Shown here: positions 1 to 5,901 of the stretch, piece by piece | How the letters are laid out: every line of letters begins with the position of its first letter | Numbering within the stretch: position 1 is the stretch's first letter | Source: OMIS01 sp964443885 | GTDB taxonomy: Bacteria; Patescibacteriota; Microgenomatia; UBA1400; PJMF01 | DNA length: 8,360 nucleotides | NCBI GenBank assembly: GCA_964443885.1 | Contig: CAYUES010000044.1 | Coordinates: 1 to 8,360, forward strand | Reading direction: 5' to 3' | Notes under the pieces: generated by a model | The model's input: only the letters and a program-made list of their open reading frames with translations | What the model was told of the DNA's origin: nothing | Databases searched by the model: none | Program-made: the position numbers and the translations under genes

Positions 1-111
1 AGCCAAGACTTCACTTCATTTGATGAAAGTGCCGTTGGTAAGGCCTATACAGAGGCAATCAAGGAAAAATATAGGTTCTTCTCGTTTGGGGACTCGATGT
101 TTATTAGTTAG
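1..111 (+). CDS. queA: QueA C-terminal fragment (S-adenosylmethionine:tRNA ribosyltransferase-isomerase), cut by window edge
   Basis: Frame 1 is open from the first base to a TAG at 109-111 and encodes the last 36 residues of a protein. The ending AYTEAIKEKYRFFSFGDSMF matches the conserved C-terminus of QueA, where a YRF-(F/Y)-S-(F/Y)-GD-(A/S)-M-hydrophobic motif sits close to the end. QueA transfers and isomerises the ribosyl group of AdoMet onto 7-aminomethyl-7-deazaguanine in tRNA, giving epoxyqueuosine at wobble position 34. The start and the rest of the protein lie left of the window. The gene converges on the minus-strand tsf operon. Its stop codon falls inside the left flank of the long inverted repeat that follows. 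The identification rests only on the C-terminal motif. Confidence 0.8.
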   Translation, partial: SQDFTSFDESAVGKAYTEAIKEKYRFFSFGDSMFIS

Positions 112-251
112 TTGAATGACTTGCTGTTTTTAGAGTTTCAAGAAGACGTCACAGATACATTTGGAATTGAGTGAGTAGATTTGAATAGTCTGAATGTAAA
201 GTGAGCTATTGGCGAACGTCTCTGAAAATAGTAAGTCATTCAATAATAACT
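106..251. repeat. Long imperfect inverted repeat between queA and the tsf operon
   Basis: Arms 111-135 and 220-244 pair over 25 consecutive positions: 21 Watson-Crick and 4 G-U (111/244, 123/232, 126/229, 131/224) when read as plus-strand RNA. Outside a small bulge, 106-110 (AGTTA) pairs with 247-251 (TAACT). Inside the arms, 149-152 pairs with 201-204 and 156-161 with 193-198, so most of the element can fold into one long rod. There is no T-run after either arm, so it is not a classical intrinsic terminator. It fills the gap between two convergent genes. It could be a queA 3'-UTR structure, a small RNA, or a MITE-like element. No target-site duplication could be made out. Confidence 0.75.
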
Positions 252-257
252 GAAGAA

Positions 258-404
258 CTAAACTGCCATCACAACCATCGTCAGCGCTAACGCTAAGCCA
301 CCTGCGATCAAGGGCATCGCAACTTTCTTTTCACGAGTCGCAAAGAACAGAAGGATTCCAGTACAAAAAACAAAACAGCCCAACAAAATATTAACTGAAT
401 ACAT
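258..404 (-). CDS. Small two-helix membrane protein, 48 aa, downstream of tsf
   Basis: A reading frame runs from ATG (404-402) to TAG (260-258). The 48-residue product begins MYSVNILLGCFVFCTGILLF and is almost wholly hydrophobic. It has one membrane segment at about residues 4-22, a short charged turn TREKK (23-27), and a second segment at about 29-47. The positive turn would favour a hairpin with both termini outside. The start lies only 14 bases after the tsf stop, so it is probably transcribed with rpsB-tsf. No Shine-Dalgarno sequence is visible, and reinitiation after tsf is possible. I do not recognise a family. The clean alternation of hydrophobic and charged segments argues for a real gene, but the ORF is short and chance is not excluded. 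Confidence 0.55.
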   Translation of the reverse strand: MYSVNILLGCFVFCTGILLFFATREKKVAMPLIAGGLALALTMVVMAV

Positions 405-418
405 AGGTTTTAGAGATA

Positions 419-877
419 TTATTCTCCGATTGCGTATCGAACAAAGCGATTTACTACCAATTTTTCTCCGATTTTACCACTCAACTGTTTAACCATTTGT
501 TCGATGGTCAGACTGGAGTCACGAAGGTATTCTTGTGCTAGTAATTCTTCAACATTTTCTGGATTCATCGCAGTTACTTGCATTGCTACTTCTTTAGCCA
601 TTTGTTGGAATTCTGGGTTACGACCGACGAAGTCAGTTTCGCACAAAACCTCAACTAATGCAGCCACTTTGCCAGTTGCGTGTACATAACTAGCCACGTA
701 GCCTTCTTTTGTTTCGCGATCTGATTTCTTTTCAGCAAGAGCAAGTCCACGAGCTTTTACGAGCTCTTCAGCTTTTTTCATGTCACCGTTTGCTTCTGTT
801 AAAGCTTTACGACAATCCATGATGCCTGCACCTGTTTTATCCCTGAGTGCTTTAATATCTGCTGCTGTGTATGACAT
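419..877 (-). CDS. tsf: Elongation factor Ts, short form
   Basis: EF-Ts is the nucleotide exchange factor that releases GDP from EF-Tu in the cytoplasm. The 152-residue product starts with the UBA-like EF-Tu binding domain (about 1-50, with LRDKTGAGIMDCRKAL at 11-26). It then has the core motif TDFVGRN (81-87; TDFVARN in most bacteria), whose Asp-Phe side chains reach the EF-Tu Mg2+/switch region. It ends with a GEKLVVNRFVRY segment (137-148). E. coli EF-Ts is 283 residues. This protein lacks the second core subdomain and the coiled-coil module, like the short forms of Thermus and other lineages. The start is supported by AAGGA (complement of 885-889) seven bases before ATG. It lies 29 bases after rpsB, in the standard rpsB-tsf order. 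Confidence 0.95.
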   Translation of the reverse strand: MSYTAADIKALRDKTGAGIMDCRKALTEANGDMKKAEELVKARGLALAEKKSDRETKEGYVASYVHATGKVAALVEVLCETDFVGRNPEFQQMAKEVAMQVTAMNPENVEELLAQEYLRDSSLTIEQMVKQLSGKIGEKLVVNRFVRYAIGE

Positions 878-906
878 GTGAGGTTCCTTTGTACAGTTTG
901 TAACTT

Positions 907-1612
907 TTAGCTCTTATCGTTTTTACCGGCGGTATAGCCAGCGATCACTGCATCGGCGATATACTCAACACTTTTGTGACCATCATCATTTGCAGGGATA
1001 ACGATATCGATCGTATCTGGATTTGAGTTTGAGTCAACTAAAGCTATCGTAAATGTACCACCATTTTGTGCTTCACGAACAGCCACTTTTTCACGATTTA
1101 CGTCGATAATGAACAACGCATCTGGCTTGTTTTGTAAGTGACGAATACCTTCAAAGAATCTCTTCAAACGAATCAATTCTTTTTCAAGTTGGTTACGCTC
1201 GTACTTGGTGTAGCCTTTGAATTTATCTGTCTTCAAACCTTCTTCAATGGTGACCATCCGGCGGAGTGATTTCTTAACTTGCTCCCAGTTGGTGAGCATG
1301 CCACCTAACCAGCGAGAAGTAATGTATGGAATGTTATTTGTTGCAGCGCGATCGAGAATTACTTCACGAGCTTGACGCTTGGTACCAACCAAAACTAATG
1401 TTTTACCGGTTTTACCAAGTTCATAGGCAGCATCGTATGCTTGTTGGAGTTGAGCGGCAGTCTTGCCTAAATCGAAAATGTGGACACCGTCTTTTTCCAT
1501 GTAGATGTACTGCTTCATGTGTGGGTGCCACTTAGCCACTTGGTGNNNNNNNNNNAAGTTCTCGAAGATCATACTCTGGAGCTTTGTTTGGAAGTTTTGC
1601 GATATCCAACAT
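907..1612 (-). CDS. rpsB: Ribosomal protein S2, interrupted by an assembly gap
   Basis: S2 of the small ribosomal subunit. After the gap the protein reads HQVAKWHPHMKQYIYMEKDG, followed by SRWLGGMLTNW and the S2 C-terminal part ending at TAA (909-907). The true start is ATG at 1612-1610. It gives MLDIAKLPNKAPEYDLREL, ending exactly at the gap edge, and has AAGGA (complement of 1620-1624) seven bases upstream. The two halves are in different frames because the gap is written as 10 N. The family consensus around this point is ELLEAGVHFGHQ, so about eight codons (24 bases) are missing and the real protein should be about 239 residues. A continuous frame that begins at 1680 and reads through the N run gives a meaningless N-terminus and should not be used. 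The gene is co-transcribed with tsf. Confidence 0.95.
1546..1555. other. Assembly gap (10 N) inside rpsB
   Basis: Ten consecutive N. The coding sequence on each side is in frame with the gap edge (19 codons at 1556-1612, and a codon starting at 1545). The missing length must therefore be a multiple of three, and 10 is only a placeholder. Comparison with S2 proteins predicts 24 bases encoding a segment like LEAGVHFG. Confidence 0.97.
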
Positions 1613-1705
1613 ATATTTGTCCTTATTTTCTCTTTGTTAAGAGAGGCGCTGCCTGGAAGAACTGCAGGACTACTGTCCAAGCCGCGATTAATACTTTTTA
1701 CTGAA
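1613..1705 (-). promoter_or_regulatory. Structured 5' leader of rpsB-tsf, possible translational control element
   Basis: The leader between the predicted transcription start (about 1705) and the rpsB ATG holds three short hairpins. These are GGAC-AGUA-GUCC (1678-1667), AGGC-AGC-GCCU (1654-1644) and, directly next to it, CUCUU-AACA-AAGAG (1643-1630). The Shine-Dalgarno AAGGAC follows at 1624-1619. The GUCCU at 1670-1666 can pair either within the first hairpin or with AGGAC of the Shine-Dalgarno (1623-1619). S2-mediated autoregulation through the rpsB leader is known in gammaproteobacteria. Similar control here is an inference, and the stems are short. Confidence 0.4.
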
Positions 1706-1711
1706 GTCAGT

Positions 1712-1740
1712 AGTATATCACACCAGATGAAAATTGGAAA
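1712..1740 (-). promoter_or_regulatory. Promoter of rpsB-tsf
   Basis: On the minus strand, TTTCCA (complement of 1740-1735; 4 of 6 to TTGACA) is separated by exactly 17 bases from TATACT (1717-1712; 5 of 6 to TATAAT). A TG lies one base upstream of the -10, giving the extended form TGATATACT. The predicted start of transcription near 1705 gives a leader of about 93 bases. The promoter lies in the 144-base interval between folD and the rpsB Shine-Dalgarno, so rpsB-tsf can be expressed without the upstream genes. Confidence 0.6.
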
Positions 1741-1762
1741 GAAAAGGCGGGAGCGAGCTTGT

Positions 1763-2683
1763 TTAGAGGACCAACTTAACCGCGTTTTCCAGTAAACACA
1801 CTACCGTCATTGGCCCTACTCCACCGGGCACTGGGGTAATAAATGCTGCTTTTTCTTGGATGCTTTGCAGATCTATATCGGGTCTGGGCTCACCGACATC
1901 GATCAAAATCACGTTTTGCTGAACCATCTGGCCAGTGATCAAACTTTGTACGCCAGTGGCAGAAACAACCACATCAGCGTCTGTCAGGAACTGCCCAGTT
2001 TGCCTGCGAGCTTCCAGATCAGCGCGTGTCAGCAGCTGCACATCTGAGCCAGCATGGCGCAAGACATGAAAGAGTGGTGTGCCTAGCAAGTCTGACTTAC
2101 CTACAATTCTGATCTTGAGCGGATTTTTTATCGTCTGAATTTGTACCTGTAGCTCTGGAACTGCCTGCAAAATCTCCAACACCGCCTGACAAGTCGCTGG
2201 CAGCACTTTACCCTGCTCTTTCCAAGTTCCCTCTGCAATTGCGTGCATAGTTTCAGGATGCAGGCCGTCGACATCTTTTTGTGGATCAATTGCACTCACC
2301 AAACTGAGCCACCACTCTGAAAATGTTTGGTTCTCCCCTACTCCATTGTGCGTGGCAGGAGCGTCACGCACCGCTGCCCACATTTTTTTGGTGGGCTTTT
2401 GAACAATAATGCCTGTTACCTCGGAGTTCTGATTCAGTTCCTGGATTTTCATGACGATTTCAGAAACTGGATCGAGCAGCGAAAATTCATGAGCCAAGTA
2501 CCGCATCCCAACCCGCTCGGCTGCTTCTCGCTTGAGGCGTGTATACAACTGGCTGCCTGCGTCTTCACGAAATAAAATTGCGGCGATGGTAATTTTCTTA
2601 CCTGCCTGCAGCAACTCAGCTACTTGGTGTCCCAGTAACTCTTCTTTTTTAGCGGCAGCCGAAAGTCCATCGAAGATAATCAT
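1763..2683 (-). CDS. folD: Bifunctional methylenetetrahydrofolate dehydrogenase/methenyltetrahydrofolate cyclohydrolase
   Basis: FolD oxidises 5,10-methylene-THF with NAD(P)+ and hydrolyses the product to 10-formyl-THF, used for purines and formyl-Met-tRNA. The 306-residue product shows the catalytic Tyr-x3-Lys pair (Y47, K51), VQKP (94-97, Q95), and KDVDGLHP (136-143, D139). It also has the dinucleotide-binding GKSDLLGTP (195-203) and the C-terminal signature PVPGGVGPMT (284-293). All three residues expected for catalysis are present. Two things differ from E. coli FolD (288 aa). About 21 extra residues lie between VQKP and KDVDG (roughly 105-125, rich in N, G, W). The usual PCTPxG motif is PATCQA (162-167). 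No Shine-Dalgarno precedes ATG 2683. A TACAAT hexamer (2696-2691) ends seven bases upstream, so a leaderless transcript is possible. It follows the TSP3 gene by 29 bases. Confidence 0.92.
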   Translation of the reverse strand: MIIFDGLSAAAKKEELLGHQVAELLQAGKKITIAAILFREDAGSQLYTRLKREAAERVGMRYLAHEFSLLDPVSEIVMKIQELNQNSEVTGIIVQKPTKKMWAAVRDAPATHNGVGENQTFSEWWLSLVSAIDPQKDVDGLHPETMHAIAEGTWKEQGKVLPATCQAVLEILQAVPELQVQIQTIKNPLKIRIVGKSDLLGTPLFHVLRHAGSDVQLLTRADLEARRQTGQFLTDADVVVSATGVQSLITGQMVQQNVILIDVGEPRPDIDLQSIQEKAAFITPVPGGVGPMTVVCLLENAVKLVL

Positions 2684-2712
2684 GGAGTATATTGTACCGT
2701 ATCTTTACTTGA

Positions 2713-4014
2713 TTAGAGAACTTTTTTTGAATCAGGATTTTCGGGGGCAGTACTTGAGTTTGGCACTACTGGTGCTAACTTTTTTGACTTCAAAACAGAA
2801 TAAAAAAGTCCAGCAATAATTACGCCAGTTACTCCCATCGCCGCCCATGGCAACCAAGGGTTTTGCTCGGTTAATCGGCTTTCTTCTCTGTCACAACGGT
2901 CGCCAATTTTGTCGCCATCAGTATCTGCTTGAGCTGCATTTGCATGTTCTGGACAATTGTCAGTTGCATTCAAAATACCATCAGAATCAAAGTCTTCACA
3001 GTGATCGCCGATCAGATTGAGGTTTTCATCACTTTGGTTTGGGTTAAAGATACTTGGGCAGTTGTCGTCTGCATCCAAGACACCATCTTCATCTTTATCA
3101 GCAGGTCTGTACCTAGGATTTTCAGTTATTTGCAGTGGATCATACTTCAAGACATCGGTTCGACTCAACAAGTTACCCACTTCAAGCATAGGTTGTTGAA
3201 TAGTTTGCAGCGGATCTTTATCTAGATATAGCATGTAATTATAGCCAGGTTGTGCCAAAAATCTAATAATTTCTTGTTGCGAAACCAAACTTGAGTCTGA
3301 CTGGACTAAGCCGACTTCAGTGAACCGAAGTGGTTGGTTGTGAGAAAAAGTAATGAACAACCGTGACACTATCTGCGAAGGGAATCTGATCAGCGAGTTA
3401 TACGGCACTTGGTTGAGGATAATTGCCTTATCTTCTGCGGCTGATTCAGTTCCTGCTGTAGTACCTGCCGGGTCTACCACGCCTGACACACTCACATTGA
3501 CTGGTGCTTTACTATATTGATCGAGTGGCAGTTGAACTCCACTTAGCACCGTTGGTGCGCTCAACGTAACCTCCAAAGTAGTTGTTTGGTTAAACATCTG
3601 TGTTTCTACAGGAAATGAAGCACCAGTCGCAGGATTTTTATCGAATAATTCCTGCAGCGGCTTCCTATTTTGACTAACCGTGAATGGTGTTTTTATCTCA
3701 GTTGTGTTTCTCTTGAAAACTACAGGTTGCTGTTCACCATCAGAAACATTTACCAAGTATATATCGCTTTGCGTTGTTCCTGCAGGTAACGCCACTTCTA
3801 CCACGTTTGTTAGCGCGGCTCGACCTTCCAAATTGAGCATCGCTCGAGATTTATAGGCAGATATAATTGAATCGGTCCCAACAGTAGTTCGTTCTTTTTC
3901 AATTAATTCTGGTGGAATTGGCGGGGTTAACCCCTTCACCCCGGTAACTGAAAAGATGCCTAGAATAAAAAAAGCAGCAATCACACTTACAGACATCAAA
4001 CGCTTGAGTTTCAT
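2713..4014 (-). CDS. Membrane-anchored surface protein with thrombospondin type 3 repeats, DUF3999-like
   Basis: The 433-residue protein has an N-terminal signal/anchor segment (basic MKLKR, hydrophobic about 7-28). A beta-rich extracellular region covers about 40-300. A calcium-binding thrombospondin type 3 block follows at 307-375, with DKDEDGVLDADDNCP, DFDSDGILNATDNCP and DTDGDKIGDRCD as its Asp-rich units. A C-terminal membrane helix (about 388-408) is followed by a short KK-containing tail. In the extracellular region, IYLVNVSDGEQQPVVF (85-100) and RFLAQPGYNYMLYL (251-264) resemble conserved stretches of DUF3999. DUF3999 proteins are encoded next to DUF2339 genes in Pseudomonas and others, and the upstream neighbour here is DUF2339. 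The start ATG has GGAG six bases upstream, and only 3 bases separate the two genes, so translation is likely coupled. The TSP3 call is firm; the DUF3999 link is from memory of the family pattern. Function unknown. Confidence 0.8.
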   Translation of the reverse strand: MKLKRLMSVSVIAAFFILGIFSVTGVKGLTPPIPPELIEKERTTVGTDSIISAYKSRAMLNLEGRAALTNVVEVALPAGTTQSDIYLVNVSDGEQQPVVFKRNTTEIKTPFTVSQNRKPLQELFDKNPATGASFPVETQMFNQTTTLEVTLSAPTVLSGVQLPLDQYSKAPVNVSVSGVVDPAGTTAGTESAAEDKAIILNQVPYNSLIRFPSQIVSRLFITFSHNQPLRFTEVGLVQSDSSLVSQQEIIRFLAQPGYNYMLYLDKDPLQTIQQPMLEVGNLLSRTDVLKYDPLQITENPRYRPADKDEDGVLDADDNCPSIFNPNQSDENLNLIGDHCEDFDSDGILNATDNCPEHANAAQADTDGDKIGDRCDREESRLTEQNPWLPWAAMGVTGVIIAGLFYSVLKSKKLAPVVPNSSTAPENPDSKKVL

Positions 4015-4017
4015 ACG

Positions 4018-5841
4018 TTACTCCGATACTTTTTTTGGACGTAAAAATGCGACTGCCATCAGTAACCCACCGATTAACGTAAAGACAACTACCCGAGCCG
4101 CTAAGACCATGTTCCAGATTTCGACAAAGAACAGCCGAGCCATCACTGCTCCAACTAAAACTCCACCAGCAATTTTGGTTTTGTGATGACTATTAATCAC
4201 GCCATAGCCATACATACCAACGCCTGCCAGCGTGTAAATTACCAGCGCTAACGCATGGGCTGTATCTTTGGCCAACAGTAATTTTTCAAGACTCATCCAG
4301 ATAAAAATTACACTCGTCAGCAGTGCGCCATACAGATAGACGGTAATAAAGTTGGCCGCTGGTTTTTCAAACCCATCATTTTCGCTAAGTTTTGAGTACC
4401 AGTATGTACCAAGCACTGTAAGGACGACTGCAAGTACGCCAACAACTAGAATTTCTGACCAAACTGGTCGATAGCCTATTTGAACTATCGCAGCAATAAA
4501 TAGCCATACAAACGGCAAACCAAATGCTTGGCCAGTTTTATAGTTTTGCGTAATCATGCCTGCCAAGTATGCTCCAACCGTGGTCAGTGCAATATACGCA
4601 AGCAGCGCCACTACTCCTTCAAGTTCAAAGGCCACCGCCACTGCTAAGTAGACAAGTGAAAGTGCACCGTGTAGAACGACCAGCCAGCGGTTAGTGGTTT
4701 GGAGTAGTAAACCCCAGGCGGCGAGTGCAGTTAAGCCACTTGCCAGCACCATCACCAGGCTTTGCCAGTGATCTTCTACTAGGCCATTCACCCAGAGCAT
4801 AAAAATACCGGCAGAGATTAATTTAATGAAGACATCTGCTAGTTCGATCTTTTTGGACTTTAGTGAAGAAATTACGCCTACGCCATAGAACATGATTACA
4901 AATGCAGTAATTAAAACGATCATCAGCGATGTTTCTGAGGCAGGAATTCTAGAAGACAAGCTAATCATGCTAAACAAGCCGTAAATGGCCGCCGCCGCTA
5001 CCAAGAGTTCTTTCCAACCTGTAATGGTGACGATCCAAATTTGAGCAGCAATCAACACAAATAAGTACAGGAATAAACCAGAAACTGATGGATCAGCAGA
5101 AACTGTCAGGAATGGAGCGATACAACCAACCAGTAGTCCAACTAGCGAGCGAGACATCACTTTGTCTACCACACTAGAGTACGCAATGAAGCCCGAGACT
5201 GACGCCATTAGCATCAAGGCGGAAAGCGGCGTGAAGAAGTCGTAGACTTCGCGCGCCGCGTACGTGGTGATCAAGATAGCTGCGGCACCAAGCGCCATCA
5301 GTATCGTGCCTTGTTGCTCCACTTTCTTTGCTCTCAAGAAACCAACTACCAAGAGAACTGCGCCAAAAACTAAGCCCAGTGTAATTCTGCCCATCGGCCC
5401 GATCCAGTTTTGGGCAAAGGCATAGCTGACAAACCAACCCAGTCCCAGTAGCACCAAAAATGCACCGAGCTTAAGTGGCCAATCAGTTGAAATCCAACGC
5501 CAAAGCGCACTTTCTTGTGCTGGAACTGCTTGATGAACTTGCGGTTGAAACGTGGGATTATTACTAGCCTGATCAGTTGACTGCGCTGCCAGTTGACCAC
5601 TTGCTTGGCCAAATGATGCTGGCTGTACTGCCGGCACATAGCCGGTGCTTTTTGAATGAGCTGCACCTTGACCAGGCTTTGGAAACTCAGGTAAACCGTT
5701 AGCTTGTGGTACTCCCTGCCCTATTCTTCTGCCAAGTTCATTAATCTTGAAATGTAGATAGACCACATACCCAAACAATATAAAAACAAGAAATGCAAAC
5801 ATATAGTACTCATCATAGAACTTCAGAATACTGCTGCGCAA
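4018..5841 (-). CDS. DUF2339 polytopic membrane protein
   Basis: The 607-residue protein has a single N-terminal membrane helix (about 13-30). A Pro/Gln/Ala-rich soluble linker follows (about 40-110). Then comes the DUF2339 hallmark WRWISTDWPLKLGAFLVLLG (114-133) followed by WFVSYAF and IGPMGRITLGL, and a long run of perhaps 14 or more membrane helices to the C-terminus. Function unknown; the family is described only as predicted membrane proteins. The start is uncertain. TTG at 5841 has GGAG only two bases upstream, too close to be ideal. ATG at 5802 (residue 14) is the first ATG in frame and would still keep the first helix. The 60 bases before 5841 hold a TATAAA but no convincing -35 box. 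The gene is followed after 3 bases by the TSP3 surface protein and preceded by the DUF4173 gene, which suggests one membrane module. Confidence 0.85.
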   Translation of the reverse strand: MRSSILKFYDEYYMFAFLVFILFGYVVYLHFKINELGRRIGQGVPQANGLPEFPKPGQGAAHSKSTGYVPAVQPASFGQASGQLAAQSTDQASNNPTFQPQVHQAVPAQESALWRWISTDWPLKLGAFLVLLGLGWFVSYAFAQNWIGPMGRITLGLVFGAVLLVVGFLRAKKVEQQGTILMALGAAAILITTYAAREVYDFFTPLSALMLMASVSGFIAYSSVVDKVMSRSLVGLLVGCIAPFLTVSADPSVSGLFLYLFVLIAAQIWIVTITGWKELLVAAAAIYGLFSMISLSSRIPASETSLMIVLITAFVIMFYGVGVISSLKSKKIELADVFIKLISAGIFMLWVNGLVEDHWQSLVMVLASGLTALAAWGLLLQTTNRWLVVLHGALSLVYLAVAVAFELEGVVALLAYIALTTVGAYLAGMITQNYKTGQAFGLPFVWLFIAAIVQIGYRPVWSEILVVGVLAVVLTVLGTYWYSKLSENDGFEKPAANFITVYLYGALLTSVIFIWMSLEKLLLAKDTAHALALVIYTLAGVGMYGYGVINSHHKTKIAGGVLVGAVMARLFFVEIWNMVLAARVVVFTLIGGLLMAVAFLRPKKVSE

Positions 5842-5901
5842 GACTCCACTTTTCTTTATAGAGGCAAGAATAACACTATTTAATTGGTAATTACGTGAAA
5901 A

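Noticed and set aside
106..251. Inverted repeat as a bidirectional intrinsic terminator
   Set aside because: Neither strand has a T-run after the stem, and the stem is much longer than usual for a terminator.
907..1680. rpsB read as one frame through the N run, starting at 1680 (257 aa)
   Set aside because: The residues before the gap have no likeness to S2, while another frame from ATG 1612 gives a normal S2 N-terminus with a Shine-Dalgarno. The long frame results from the false gap length.
3007..3100. Asp-rich block of the surface protein as a DNA tandem repeat or CRISPR-like array
   Set aside because: The repetition is at protein level (TSP3 units) and the DNA units are not identical or evenly spaced.
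5174..5666. Two 87- and 98-codon minus-strand frames overlapping the DUF2339 gene
   Set aside because: They are alternative frames of a clearly coding, hallmark-bearing DUF2339 gene and show no membrane or domain pattern of their own.
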